Shown: positions 37,046 through 49,600, counted from the stretch's first letter. The stretch: 64,000 nucleotides of DNA from Pilaira anomala (GCA_025716855.1 JAIXMQ010000063.1:62001-126000), one strand, 5' to 3'. The notes: a model not told the origin generated them from the sequence alone. Translations and numbers: made by a program.

Positions 37046-37247
37046 TTTATAATGTTATATCCATTTGAAAAGAAAAAGATATAAATGATAGGCGGGTAAA
37101 AATATTTTTATGTGAAAGCCACTGACCAAGAAAAGTTATATAAGAATTGATTAAAAGGTATGAATTCCATTTATTTGAAGTTTTTTTTTTAAAAAAAAGG
37201 ATAGTTAAATATATTACATGAAAAAAAAAAAAAAATCTAAATTATTT

Positions 37248-39805
37248 TTAAATAGCAGAAGCAGCAGCAGCAACATTTTTCTTGATAAGGTTTAAGGCAG
37301 AACCTTCACGAATCCATTGAAGTTGATCTTCACTTAAAGTATGTACAACATCAATTGACACCTTGGAGCCATCAGACTTTGTCACAATTAACTTGACAGG
37401 TGAACCAGGAGCAAGATTTTTGAGTCCTTCAGTTTCAATCACATCACCTCCTTGAATCTTTTCATAATCTGTATCATTTTTGAAAGTCAATGGTAAGACA
37501 CCTTGTTTCTTTAAATTGGTTTCATGGATACGAGCAAATGAACGAGAGATAATGACAGGACTGCCTAAATAACGTACTTGCAAAGCAGCATGTTCACGAG
37601 CAGAACCTTCACCATAGTTATGATCTGCAATTACAGTCCATTCAATACCTTGACGCTTATAACTCTTTGCTACTTCGGGAATTGTATCTTGGTTGTTGTT
37701 GGTAATATCAGTAACTAAATTGACTTTACCATTATCTGCATTTTGTGCACCAATCAATGTATTTTCGGCAATATTTTCTAAATGTCCCTTGAACTTTAAC
37801 CAAGGACCTGCAGCAGAGATATGGTCGGTGGTACACTTTCCTTTTACCTTGACAAGAACACGAATATCCTTGAGTTCTTCACCGTTCCAAGGTTCAAAGG
37901 CATCTAAAGCTTGAAGTCTGTTTGATTTGGGATTAATTGAAATTTGAACGGATGGGTCCGGAGTAGGAGTAGGAGAAGGTGGTTCATAAGTAGCTCTGCC
38001 TGCTTCAAATCCTTGATAAGGAAGGTCATCACCGGTAGGAGGATTGAATCGGAAAGCCTTACCATCTTTATCGAATAAAGAATCAGTCATAGGGTTAAAT
38101 GACAATTTACCAGCAAATGCCATAGCGGTCACAATCTCAGGAGCAGCCAAAAAGTTCATGGTTTGTGCGTTACCATCGTTACGACTACGGAAGTTACGAT
38201 TGAAAGAGGTCAAAATTGCATTTTCTTCTCCCTTCTTTTCTGAACGTTTCCATTGACCAATACAGGGACCACAAGCATTAGCCAAGACTTGACCACCTGC
38301 ATCTTCAAACACACGTTGTTGACCATCACGTTCGATTGTAGCACGAATTTGTTCAGAACCGGGTGTCACCAAGAATTGAGACTTAATATCTACACCTGCA
38401 TCGGTTGCTTGCTTAGCAATTGAGGCAGCACGAGACATATCTTGGTAAGAAGAGTTTGTACAACTACCGATCAAAGAAGAAGTCAAATCATCCTTCCACC
38501 CATTCTCTGTGATAAAATCCTTAAACTTACTAAGAGGTGTACTTAAATCAGGTGTAAAAGGTCCATTAATATGAGGTTCGATTTCAGAAAGGTTGATCTC
38601 AATCACTTTATCATAATAAGCACCAGGATCAGCACGTAAGAATTGACTGTTGGCATCAGCAGCTGTACTGACTGCACGACGACCGGTAGCATCCAAATAG
38701 GAACGCATGCTGCTGGTGTAAGGGAAGAGAGAGGTAGTAGCACCTACTTCTGCACCCATATTACACATAGTAGCCATACCAGTACAAGATAATGTATTTA
38801 CACCTTCACCAAAGTATTCAATAATGTGTCCAGTACCACCACGCACAGTTAATAATCCTGCCATCTTTAAAATCACGTCCTTTGGACTAGCCCAAGATCC
38901 TAAACTACCAGTCAACTTGACACCAATGACATTAGGTGCCTTTAATTCCCAAGGAATAGCTGCCATTGCATCAACAGCGTCAGCACCACCAACACCAATA
39001 GCTACCATACCCAAACCACCTTTTATAAAAATATTAGTAAAAATGATAAAACTCCCATTTAATATATATATATATAAAACTTACCAGCATTAGGTGTATG
39101 ACTATCAGTACCCAACATAAGTCCGCCTGGAGCAGCATAATTCTCCAAGACAATTTGATGGATAATACCACTTCCGGGCTTCCAAAAGGCAACACCATAC
39201 TTTTTAGCTCCACTTTCCAAGAAATCGAAAATTTCCTTATTTGCAAGAATAGATTCTGCAACATCTTTATCTGCTCCTTCATTGGCTGCAATCAAGTGAT
39301 CACAATGAATTGAACTAGGTACAGCTGTAGTAGGCATACCAGATAACATGAATTGTAAAAGTGCCATTTGTGCTGAAGCATCTTGCATAGCAACACGATC
39401 TAATAAAACACGTTAACAACCTTATTTTCTTCTCTTCACTCTCTTTTCATTTATTTTACCTGGGGATAATTTCAAATAAGTTTCACCACGTACAGGAATT
39501 GTTTCTTCGGGATTGGTCAAGTGAGAATAAACTACTTTTTCTGCTAAAGTCAAAGGACGGTTATCCAAGATACGTTGAACAAGTGCAAGATTCTTTGTTA
39601 ATTTAGCATAAGGTGGTGTAATAGAACTACAGTTCTTTTCAACCACTGGATTATGTTGTGTAGCTAACGAACGAGCTGAAATTTGACGAAAAGCACGACG
39701 TGTGACCTGTGATTGAATATATTAGTATACGCGTTCTATCTAACTTTTTATTTGCATAATATACTTTACCCTACTTGTCTGTTGACTTAAATAGGCAGAT
39801 ATCAT
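37248..39805 (-). CDS. ACO1: Aconitate hydratase, mitochondrial
   Basis: TCA-cycle enzyme converting citrate to isocitrate through a 4Fe-4S cluster in the matrix. Exons 39805-39770, 39706-39460, 39399-39085 and 39019-37248 join in frame to about 789 residues (yeast 778). The N-terminus is an Arg- and Ser-rich import leader ([22 protein letters not shown]). Seen: [18 protein letters not shown], the substrate-site [13 protein letters not shown], cluster cysteines in [11 protein letters not shown] and [11 protein letters not shown], then the swivel domain with [20 protein letters not shown] and [12 protein letters not shown]. An Ala-rich C-terminal tail ends the protein. Introns lie only in the first quarter. 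The mitochondrial form is favoured over cytosolic IRP-like aconitases by length and leader. Confidence 0.96.
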
Positions 39806-40818
39806 TATATTCTTTTATTTAAATGATAAGAATAAAAAAAAAGAGAGAGAGAGAAGGGAATAAGAGAAAAACGATAAATAAACAAAAACTAAAAAAAAAA
39901 GAGATGAAATATGACAAGCGTTTTGTATTGCTTGGTAGCATTAAGATGATCTTTTATCTATTACCAGATTTAGAAATGATGCTGAGATACAAACCCTGTC
40001 TGATCAAAATACCCAATTTCCAAGTGAAATTGTACTACTGCGTTAAAGCTTATTTAAAGTAGGGGGTAGTAATGCCTTTAAACCTATAATATACTTCATA
40101 ATTGTATTTATAATATGTTATAAAACTCTCAATTGTTTTTTTTATTGTTGTATGTACAGCTTTTTTTTTTAAATTTTTATAAAGCCGCCTATAATATGTC
40201 TTGTAAAAAAAAAACCCGTCCTTTTCCTCATGCATTGTTGTTTTATTTTGGTATAACAGAATTACACTTAAAGAAAGAGATCCAAAAGTAAACTTGCTCA
40301 AAAAATAGTTAAATCAGGTATACACAGGACCGTCAAATATTTATAGAAAAAAAAAAGAATATATATCATCTCCATTTTTTGCTGCTAAATCAAGTACACT
40401 GTATTCACATCTGTCCTACTTTTACTGAGGTATATGTACCAAAAAGTGAATTCTTCAATTTGGTTGTCGAATAATAGTTATATTCATAAGTAGTAGTTGA
40501 AATGATTCCCATACTTGAATTTTCAATTGGCATATATGTATTTCCAAAAAAAAAGAAAGCCTTAATAACTATGAACCCAGCCTAGATCAGAAAAGTAGTA
40601 CTTGGCAGATTTCCAGACTTTGTACATACAATCTGCCAGAAAAAAAGAAAAGTTTTCTCTCCCATCATGGCATCATCACTTCACAGTATAGAGCTTATGT
40701 ACATATATTTCACATTACTACTACTATAGATCTTGTGTTATTGCGAAATAATGCGTGATTGTGTCTTTGTGTTTGTTTGTTTTGAGTGATTACATAATTT
40801 TTATTTTATTTATAGTTA
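39806..40818. other. Intergenic between same-strand genes
   Basis: About 1 kb upstream of aconitase (-) and downstream of the CTK1-like kinase (-). Purine-rich A/G tracts directly upstream of the aconitase start (39826-39905) may be part of its promoter or leader. Nothing else was supported; the frame at 39823-40062 lies in this low-complexity stretch. Confidence 0.45.
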
Positions 40819-41059
40819 TCAATGAGGTTGGGAGGAAGAAGGTAATGCAGATGAAGGCGTTGCTTTTGTTCTATTGTCTTGTGATTTCGGTTTGTTATTG
40901 TTACTATTACTGATACTAGTGTTATTGTTACTGTTATTATTGTTACTACTATTTGGATTTGGATTTGGGTTCGGATTTGATGCATTGGAAGCTTTTTGAC
41001 GTTTACGTTGCTTTGATTCAAAGTCATGCCAATCGCCATTAATATCCAATAAACTATCA

Positions 41060-41093
<34 letters not shown>

Positions 41094-43347
41094 ATATACA
41101 AATACTACATAAAAGAAAAAAAAAACTTACTTGGCAGGCATAATAGGCTCTGGTAATTCAGTTTTGAAATAATCAAACTCTAGCGCTTGTGCTGCTGTAG
41201 GTCTTTTTACTGGATCCATTGATAACAAAGCTTCTGATAACTCTAAAGCGCCAGGGGATAACGTCCTATACATGTATATTTAATATGTATATAAATTAAG
41301 CCAAATATATATATATATATAAAAAGACACTTTACGATTGAAATAATTCTCTAAATTTAGATGGATAGTTTTCATTCGGACGCACCATAGCATACCATGG
41401 AAGATCTTTCGCAGCAGGCCAGTTTGCTTCAGAAGGAGTTCCCATAATTTTATAAATTGAATCCAATTGAGAAATCTCATCTGAACCATTAAATACAGCT
41501 TTTCCAGCAAAGAATTCCAACATGATACATCCCACACTCCAGATATCTACAGTAGGTCCATATGCTGTGGCACCAAGTAATAACTCTGGTGGTCTGTACC
41601 AGAGTGTAATCACTCGATTGGTATAATCATGAGCTCTATTTTTTTCAAACACTCTAGCTAAACCAAAGTCTGCAATCTTTAACTCACCTTTGTTATTTAT
41701 CAGCAAATTTGAGCCTTATAAGGTAACATATTAGCACATAAAGATATACCTTTTTACTACTATAACTACTACTGAATCCACACACTTACCTTTAATGTCT
41801 CGATGTAATATTCCCATATGATGAAGATAAGCCAGACCTTCGAGCATTTGTTTGACCAGAGATTTAACATGAGCCGGCTCAAAATTGAAATTAGGGTGTC
41901 CCAAAATACCAGATAAATCATGATCCATATATTCTAATACCATATATACTGATCCCTTTGCAACCATAATCTCTTGTAATTCCACAATACGGTTATGTTT
42001 TAATTTTTGTAATAATTTGATTTCTCTCATCGCTGTAATAGGAAACTATTTTTTGTCTTGTTTAAAACAGGTTATACATATATATTCTCCTTTTAAACTT
42101 TCTTACCCCGTCCTTTTCATTTTGCATTCGAATACGTTTTAATGCCATCAATTTCCCTGTTTTACCATTACGTGCCTTGTATACCTTACTATATAGAAAC
42201 TCGGTTTACTTCATTTTATTCCCTAACTATACACTTTTTTCTTTCTTACTTACCCGTAAGTTCCCTGTCCTACTTGTCCAATCTTTTCGAATAATTTAGA
42301 TGGATCTTCGCACGTTTGAAAAGGATATCCAACATTATCAAGTGCAGTTTCAGGCACACCAGAAAATATTCCAGTATAAGGTGTTTCGGAACTTTGTGGT
42401 TGTACAGGCGGTGGCGGCGGTGTTACATCTGCCCGGTTTGTAGTAGGAGGAGGAGGTGGTGGTGGAGGGTTTATAACTGGAGTAGTGTTATTACTATGAA
42501 TAGTTGTGTTCGCGACACCAGCAGTGACAGCTGCAGTTGTAGCGGCGTTGTTGTTGTTAGGAGGAGGTGGGGGTATCTCTTGTTGTTGAGGTTGTGCTTG
42601 TTGATAATATGCTGGATCGTAATAACCATAATAACCATTTGGATCCTGTGTTTGATAATACTGCATGTATTGTTGATATTGTTGATATTGTTCCGCTGTA
42701 TATTCCGTCGTTTGATGGTATCCAGCATTTGCGTAATCAGCCGCAGTCCAACTACTATAATAATTTGCCCAAGCAGCTTCATTTGCAGCAGCAGCAGTAG
42801 CAGCATCTTGATGATTATGATGATGATGATGATGATGTACTTGTGGTTGTTGTGTTTGTTGGTGGTAATAAGCAGCAGGTGCAGTTGGAGGTTGATCGGC
42901 CGCTGTAACAGGTTGTGGCATAATCATATCTGCTTTAGGTCCAAGAGGTAAAGAGCTATCTACATGATTTGATTCCTTTGTTGATGAATTATTTGTACTG
43001 GAAGTTGTTGCGGCTGTATCACGTCGATGATGATGATAGGAAGATCTTTCCTTTTGTGATTTACTACTAGTTCTCTCTTTACTACCCGACCTTCTGGAAG
43101 AACTCCAAGAACTTCTCTCACGACTTCTATCGCGGTGTGTTCGACTACTTCCACGGTCGTATCTACTGTTTCGGTCGTCTCCATAATTCCTCCGTTTTTC
43201 ACGGTGACTACTGTGATGATGACGATCACTACTACTACTGCCATAGTGTTCGTCTCGACTTCGTTTATCTGAACTATGCGCTTTTTTATCTTGGCTGCTA
43301 CGTTCAGGAGACTTTTCTCTCGATTTCGAATAAGTGCGATCGTCCAT
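40819..43347 (-). CDS. CTK1: CTK1/CDK12-type RNA polymerase II CTD kinase
   Basis: Cyclin-dependent Ser/Thr kinase expected to phosphorylate Ser2 of the RNA polymerase II tail during elongation. Exons 43347-42254, 42188-42107, 42045-41790, 41714-41336, 41265-41131 and 41053-40819 join in frame to about 726 residues. The N-terminal 340 residues are low complexity: RS/RE-rich, then a His run, Gln/Tyr-rich and poly-Pro stretches. Kinase landmarks: GQVGQGTYGKVYKA (glycine loop), LMALKRI (Lys), PITAMREIKLL (cyclin-binding helix), ILHRDIKGSNLL (catalytic loop), KIADFGLARVF, and YTNRVITLWYRPPELLLG (T-loop and P+1). The Gly-Ser in HRDIKGSN and the RS-like N-terminus favour the CTK1/CDK12 group over CDK9/Bur1, although the helix spelling PITAMRE is the one that named CDK9. 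The C-terminus is Asn/Ser-rich. The first intron interrupts the glycine loop. Confidence 0.92.
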
Positions 43348-44723
43348 CTGTGGTGTTCCTTTTGTTTTGTTTTTTATTCTATAAGAAATGAAGTATACAA
43401 CGCCAAGTTTAAAAAAAAAAAATAAAAGAAAGAAAAAATAAAAGAAAAAAAAAAAAGGGAATAGACTTTTTTTGTAATAAATAAATAAATAAAAAGAAGA
43501 TAAACTAGTTTCTTTTCTTTCCGTATAAAAAAAAGGACTTTGGTTCTAGTTTTATTCCTTTCAGTTGTATGGGTTGTTAACTTATTGATATAAAATAGAA
43601 CAAAAGAGAACAAGAAAAAACCTCTTTTTGGCAAAGTATTATTTTTTGCCACAGCAAAACCTATCATGTCGGAATTCAGGCGCGTAGCTAAAAATTTAGT
43701 AAAAAAAAAAAAAAAAAGTGACCGTCAATTTATAAGTGACGCCATAGCATCGCTTTCAGTTGTATAAAAAAAAAAAATAGTTTACTTTATGTTCTCAAGT
43801 CTCTATTGCATCTTATGTTTGAATAAAATTAAGGTTAGAAAAAAGGGGTTAATACAACCTTAAAAACCGTCTTTGCATTTAATTTTTTTTTAAAAAAAAG
43901 GTTGAATTTAAAGCATCTCAAACTGAAAAGATTTCTCGGTTTTTTACTTTTGACATTTGAGCCGCTTTATACCCACAATTGCAATTGAAACGGGTAAGAT
44001 ACTTCACATGGTATGTTTTGCTTATCATCACCTGTTAACATGATCTGCAATTGATGTATTTCATGCTTAAGATCATGCAACAACTGTCAAAAGTTTATAT
44101 AATTTAATATCTATTCAAATGATCATGCCTGAATGACTATAACCATAGGAACAAATTTTTTTGTTCTATTTTCAGCTCTTTAATTATTATTTTTTTGCAC
44201 TGAAACGCTTATTATTAAATTATTGTTTGATATTATTCGTAACACAAATGCATTTACCGAGACAATGCTTTTTTCCCCTTTTTTTCTTTTTTTTTTGAAA
44301 GAATAGAAATCCCGATAATATTGATCCGCACCTCTTTTTGTTGCATATTTATTTGACTATTCAAGTAGATATATCAAAGAAATGGTCATGCAGAAAAGAC
44401 ACTTTGTACAACTTGATCGTATGTATTCGACATGTTATACTTTGTGTTCGCGAGAGGATGTATGAGTGTGTGATTGTGTGAGTCACATCTATAAAAAAGA
44501 GTAACACTATTTACCCATTTATTTCAATGTATTGATGACCATAAACAAATAACAAAAGAGGAAGGTAATAAATAGAGAGAGAGAAGGGGGATGAGGAGTT
44601 AAGTGCTATTGAACAGTCACTAGGATGGTGTGAAAGGAAAAAAAAAGAACAATGTCCTTTTGGTAATCAATAGAGATAAAATTCCCACCAATACATTTTT
44701 CTATCCCGCACTTCTTCCCCCAG
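43348..44723. other. Divergent intergenic region
   Basis: About 1.38 kb between the starts of the CTK1-like gene (-) and the F-box gene (+), so it holds both promoters. AT-rich with A/T runs at 43419-43456 and 43700-43716. No gene was supported. Confidence 0.5.
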
Positions 44724-46607
44724 ATGGCTTCATGGGGTGGATTACCCATTGAAATCTTGTACTGTATATTTGATCAACTAAACAACCCGAATGATCGAGC
44801 CACTTGTTTACTGATCTGCAAAAACTGGCATAGAGCAGCTCAAGATTTAGTTTATCACCATGTCGAACTTTACAGTCCATCCCAAATAACTTCGTTTGCA
44901 AACTGTATGGTCTCGTCTCGTTCTACAGGAGGTCCAAGTGCTTCCGTCAAGAAAATATCTGTTTTTGGAAATCCTGTTACAACAGAAGGCGTGGATTCTT
45001 TGGAGTCTTGCCTTTCGGATATACTTAAACTTTGTCACCAAATCAAAACGATCGAAACTATCGGCTTTAACCCTAGTAACACCTTCTTTTCTAAAATCAT
45101 GCAGGAACTTCAACAAGGAAACTGTCTATCACTCGAAAATATTCCATTTCCTTCCATTAAGGATGAAGATATTCGAGCTTATGGATATGCCAGTTGGGCT
45201 TTAAGAGACCGTTTGACATGTCTCATGATAACCGACAGAGCCGAAGAAATTAACCTATTGGATCAAAACGAGAATGATTTACTCAAAGGCTTGAAATCAT
45301 TTCCTCGTTTAAAATTTTTAATGTATTATATAAAGGATTCAGATAGTATTTACAAGATTGCTTCTATTATTAAAAACTTTAGTTCTTTACAACTGGTCGA
45401 AATCAATCAACATAGACGCGCCTCAACTTATGATAACGTCAATATAATCGAGTTAGACTCAAGAACACCATGTACTCAAGTCAAGGGATTTATAGGATCT
45501 GGTATCATTATGCCCTCAAGTAGAATGTTAAAGTATATTATGACAACATTTCCTCAACTAAGACTACTGAACTTATCATTTGCCATGATATCTCTTAAAA
45601 GTCAACTCTTGCTGGAAAACTCGTTATCGACCGAGTCGTGTGTCGAATTCCTGTCAAACGCATATGAAAAAATATACACATTAAATATAGAACAATTGTA
45701 TGTTGAAAATGCAGTTGATGTAGCTGCTGGTTTTTTAGAATCAGCAAATTTTGATGGTATCCTAGAGATACATTATGAAAATGATCACAACCATCCACAA
45801 TTTATAAACTTGACACGAAGAAAATTTCAAATACAATGCGTTCAACCCTTTGATGCACTCTATACAGTCTTACCTCATAGGGAATTAATCCAAAGATTCG
45901 GCCCCAAGTTATTAGGTGTTTCACTTGATTTCGGAGACGCTTACACTTTATACCAAGGTTCAAGTAACCAAGAGTTACACAAAAACGACGTACATGGATA
46001 CTGTTTAGATTTTATCTTTAGACATTGTTCTCATGTAGAATCTGTAGAATTAGCTAATCTCTTATTCACTCATTGTGATCCAGAGTTGGCTGTCTCTAAT
46101 ACTTTGCAAGCACTGATATTTGAATGCTGTGAATTCTCAAATCAGGCTCTACAAGATTTATCAAAGCGAATTCCTAGTTTGGCTCTTTTATGCATCATTG
46201 ATTCGGATTTTGAATATGACAGTATTTGGGATGTCTCCATGTACGATACCTCTGTTACTGCTATTCATTGGAAGGATACTGGGCACGAAGACAGTCGAGA
46301 TGATTATTTAGAGTTTAATCTATGCTTGCAAACCAAAGGAAATATATTTTATTATACAGGAAACTTAAATCAGGTATCTCAATCTTTTGATGACGGCGAG
46401 ACTTATCAAAAAACTTTTAACATTGATGACAAGTTGAATATAAATGTTGCTGCTTGGAATATTGATTATTTTCATCTTGATATTCCAAATATCAAAGTTT
46501 TAATAAAATATCCTGGTGATCCTCTTGAAGAAATTTTGATCCATCCATCTCAAAGATATGACGAAGAAGTCATTAAATTATTGGGAAACAAACCAAACCC
46601 ACGATGA
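44724..46607 (+). CDS. F-box protein
   Basis: Single-exon gene of 627 residues. The first 50 residues form an F-box (GLPIEILYCIFDQLNNPNDR, ATCLLICKNWHRAAQDLVYH), the Skp1-binding element of SCF ubiquitin ligases. The rest is a long region with irregular leucine-rich character (LKGLKSFPRLKFLMYYI, MTTFPQLRLLNLSFAM, NTLQALIFECCEFSNQALQD) typical of large fungal F-box/LRR families, with no other recognised domain. Intron-free, unlike nearly all neighbours, which fits a member of an expanded family. Substrate unknown. The divergent partner is the CTK1-like gene. Confidence 0.82.
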   Translation: MASWGGLPIEILYCIFDQLNNPNDRATCLLICKNWHRAAQDLVYHHVELYSPSQITSFANCMVSSRSTGGPSASVKKISVFGNPVTTEGVDSLESCLSDILKLCHQIKTIETIGFNPSNTFFSKIMQELQQGNCLSLENIPFPSIKDEDIRAYGYASWALRDRLTCLMITDRAEEINLLDQNENDLLKGLKSFPRLKFLMYYIKDSDSIYKIASIIKNFSSLQLVEINQHRRASTYDNVNIIELDSRTPCTQVKGFIGSGIIMPSSRMLKYIMTTFPQLRLLNLSFAMISLKSQLLLENSLSTESCVEFLSNAYEKIYTLNIEQLYVENAVDVAAGFLESANFDGILEIHYENDHNHPQFINLTRRKFQIQCVQPFDALYTVLPHRELIQRFGPKLLGVSLDFGDAYTLYQGSSNQELHKNDVHGYCLDFIFRHCSHVESVELANLLFTHCDPELAVSNTLQALIFECCEFSNQALQDLSKRIPSLALLCIIDSDFEYDSIWDVSMYDTSVTAIHWKDTGHEDSRDDYLEFNLCLQTKGNIFYYTGNLNQVSQSFDDGETYQKTFNIDDKLNINVAAWNIDYFHLDIPNIKVLIKYPGDPLEEILIHPSQRYDEEVIKLLGNKPNPR

Positions 46608-47492
46608 AAAAAAAAAAGAAGGTCAACTAAATAAATATAAATAAAGAATAAATGAAAGCCCATTGTACATACATTTACCGTATTTGAAAGTTCTTTTTTT
46701 TTCTTGCACGAATATATGTACATACACGCGTTTATAGGTTTGACAAAGAGCCTATTTCCCTCTTGTTATAAAGAGATATTTTTAAAATATACTACATATA
46801 GTTTTATTAACGCGTTTTCTCTCCAAGATGCTCTGTATAGTAGGGAGATTTATTTTGGATTTTTTTGGAAATATTTAACAAAGAGAGTAATAATTTTATA
46901 TAACGTGTTTGAAGAACATCACAAGAGTTATTAAATTATAAAGTATTAGTTAAGTTTCGTATCATGTTTCGAATTTTCAATTAAGGTCGATCCATGCAAG
47001 ATATTGCCCCTCATTTTATTTTAACTTTTTCCAAAACTATTATTCAGCACAGACCATCTGTACTTCTTTCCATTTCAAGAAAAAGGAAGCACATACTCCG
47101 ACTAAATTTACACAAATGCATAGAAAGGCAATTTTAGACACATGTCTTGTTTTATTATTAAAAGTGAATGTAAGTTATATAAATATTCTAAAATATTTAT
47201 TTGTGCAAATATAAGAGAGAGGTTTTACTATACCGAAAATATGAAGAAGTAGATCTTAGAAGCTTTCATAATTTTGTTTCTAACCTAAAATGTGTAGCTC
47301 TGTCCACGCTAATGATTATACAACAGGATCACTTGTTATTTCTTTGATAATGGATTGGCTATACAGCAGTTATAGAATTGTCAAAAAAGTGTCTATATTT
47401 TAAAGCAATAGATTATTTACAACTTACTGCGGTTCCTCTGCTAAACAAATATATATAGTTGAGGGACCTGCTAATCAAAGCGTTAAATCGGA
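46608..47492. other. Intergenic, no gene recognised
   Basis: About 0.9 kb downstream of the F-box gene. AT-rich; an open frame at 46704-46934 has no recognisable domain. Probable 3' untranslated region of the F-box gene at its start (AATAAA-like sequences at 46629-46650). Confidence 0.45.
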
Positions 47493-48633
47493 TATATTTA
47501 ACAAACGTACTGTAAACTTACATCATATCGTAAATCGGATAAACTCTTTAGTTCAAGTTTAAGCGATATGTCTCGAAAATTTCTTAAGTAATCATTGATG
47601 TTATGAGACATGTTGGATTCTTGAAGTGTGTAGGTCCATAATTGTTCGTTTCCCTCATCTTCAGTTTGATGGTTAATAATACTATAGTCATCCTCATAAA
47701 TAAGAGGATGATTATCTTTCTGCTTATCTTGCTCTTGTTCGAACTAAAAATTAAATAATTAAAAAATTAAGAATATGTTAATAGTTTTACAGAGTATACA
47801 ATACGATTATTGATCATACTTTTAATGGTGAATACCCAAAAATATCTCCAATGAATGTGGTATTCATCATTATACCATTATTGTTGAATGTCAAGTGAAG
47901 TATTAATAAAAATGATATTGTTTAACTTGAAGATCGTACACTTGCTATGTGTTACAACTCTTGACAATCGTGGACTATATAAATTTTTGTCATAGTCTGT
48001 GTATTGATATATAATGATATGTATTACCTTTAAGTTATGCACCGACTCTTTTGCTGTGGATTTGTCGAAGAAGTTCAGATCGCTTCTGATTGAGTCTAGA
48101 GCGTTCACTACGCCAGGGAAGTTTTTGTCAATCTTATCTTTTATAGCTTCTTCAATGTTCCAGTAAGTATGCAAAGATTTTTTTTTTTTGGGGGGGGGGG
48201 TGTTAAACACCACAGTCAATAGAAATAATTAAATGAACGCTTTTATAACACCCTACCATATTGTCATCAAAGTATATAACCGAAATACCGGATCCATAAT
48301 GAAGGGAATTTCTTCCTCCAACTGATTCAAATTTTAATGACACATTATTCGCCATTAAATCCAAAAAAAAAACAAAATCAGCACTACCCGTGGAAAGAAC
48401 GGATTGACCATTACACGCTGTTGCTCACTAACCACAGCAGGCATGTTGCCCACAACCGTAGTAACTTGTTCCGTGACAAGCTGACAAGGAAAATTGTTAT
48501 TCGCGCCATTAATCAAAACCAAATTAAGCAAAATTTGATAGCTCGACAAAACTACATCAGTAAACGCTGTCTTGTTTCCATTCGTATTCATGAAAACCCC
48601 TTCATCCCATCTTTGTAATAACCACAACTGCAT
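47493..48633 (-). pseudogene. Unrecognised, probably broken gene
   Basis: Two segments join well in frame across a normal intron: TYWNIEEAIKDKIDKNFPGV and NALDSIRSDLNFFDKSTAKE up to an AAG|GTAATA donor, then FEQEQDKQKDNHPLIYEDDY ... ISLKLELKSLSDLRYD; a further join gives VPQLYIFV and a stop. Upstream on the same strand are other coding-like pieces: MQLWLLQRWDEGVF ... VMVNPFFPRV (48633-48390), and either MANNVSLKFESVGGRN or LEEEIPFIMDPVFRLYTLMT around 48353-48245. No combination of splice sites links these to the TYWN segment in frame; a poly-C/poly-A stretch at 48177-48200 lies between them. No domain is recognised. A terminal-inverted-repeat element starts 27 bases beyond the 5' end. Confidence 0.4.
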
Positions 48634-48656
48634 TAAAATTGTAATTTTGGATAGAC

Positions 48657-48659
48657 AAT
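48657..48659. repeat. Possible 3-bp target-site duplication (left)
   Basis: AAT directly before the left terminal inverted repeat, matched by AAT at 49637-49639 directly after the right one. Confidence 0.5.
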
Positions 48660-48693
48660 AGAGAGTTGTGGGGACTTTTTTTATTCACGAAAT
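48660..48693. repeat. Left terminal inverted repeat
   Basis: AGAGAGTTGTGGG followed, after a T run, by TATTCACGAAAT. The reverse complement of 49601-49636 shares the first 13 bases exactly and the CACGAAAT end. Confidence 0.72.
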
Positions 48694-48831
48694 CGGAGTA
48701 GTAAAACTGACGTTACATTTCGAAACTTCGAAATTACCAAAATGGAAATGGTCAAAAGTTGCAGTACGATACTCATACCTAATATCTCTTTTCTCTTTTC
48801 ATACCATCAAATACTACCTCCTCTTAATAAA

Positions 48832-49303
48832 AATGTCTACCCATAACCTTTTAAATATTGCCGAGAGCTTGACGGAGAGATTAATTAACCTCATTGAAAA
48901 AGAATCAGAAAATGAAGACGATTATTCACTCGATTTGGTCGCAATCACAGAGCCTATGCCTTGCACAATCATCGCCAGAGGTTAGACTTTGTCTCCTTGA
49001 ACGACGATTTGTGTAAGTACTTGTTTCGTTCTACGTAGGCAGATATAAAGAGAATAGCCTGACAAAATCTCTTTTAGAAGCAACTCGTCTCAAAGTTTTA
49101 CAATGAATCGAGACTATGCTTTAGCTATTATGCTTAGACGTTTAGCATATCCATCAAGACTGACTGATTTAGAATTGATTTTTAACATAGCATATGCAAC
49201 AATTGGGATGATTTTTAACTACATAATAGAGCGCTATTGTATAGCAGATTTGAACAAGGACTTAGGCTCAATTGAACTTTGTTGGTGTTGTTGCTGTTGT
49301 TGA
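48832..49303 (+). pseudogene. PIF/Harbinger-like transposase fragment
   Basis: In pieces on the plus strand: MSTHNLLNIAESLTERLINL (48832 onward, stop near 48984), then LDFVSLNDDLC in a shifted frame, then MNRDYALAIMLRRLAYPSRL and TDLELIFNIAYATIGMIFNY from 49103. LRRLAYP..LTDLE..F is the hallmark N-terminal helix-turn-helix region of Harbinger (DDE_Tnp_4) transposases. The catalytic DDE part is absent. Frameshifts and stops separate the pieces, so it is inactive. Confidence 0.62.
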
Positions 49304-49497
49304 CAGATAAGTCTGCGTTGAGGAAGTCGTAAGTATTGTTAGACATTTGAAATATTGTTATGTATACAGAAGAAGAAATAAATAAACCATAATGCTTTTT
49401 TAAAGCTCTTAAAACCATGACAATGACATGATGTATGTATGTACATAGCACTAAAATCAAGAAATATGACAAATAGTTGTATGTGATTGGATAAAAT

Positions 49498-49562
49498 ATT
49501 TCGTGAATAACGAGCTTTTATTCACAGAATTTTCGAGGATAACTCGACGTTATTCACGAAAT
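49498..49562. repeat. 15-bp perfect inverted repeat with 35-bp spacer
   Basis: ATTTCGTGAATAACG at 49498-49512 and its exact reverse complement at 49548-49562, both inside the element near its right end. The arms resemble the inner part of the terminal repeats (CGTGA..TAA), so the right end has a nested, subterminal repeat structure. Confidence 0.85.
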
Positions 49563-49600
49563 GTTGTGTAACGTGTGACCACGATTTCCTTTTTTAATAA

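Noticed and set aside
39823..40062. 79-codon plus-strand frame
   Set aside because: Lies in a purine-rich low-complexity stretch upstream of aconitase; Lys-rich by composition.
42316..42951. 211-codon plus-strand frame opposite the CTK1-like N-terminus
   Set aside because: Antisense shadow of low-complexity Gln/His/Pro codons; Cys- and Trp-rich nonsense composition.
48337..48618. 93-codon plus-strand frame
   Set aside because: Opposite strand carries the better coding signal, and no splice or domain support exists on the plus strand.
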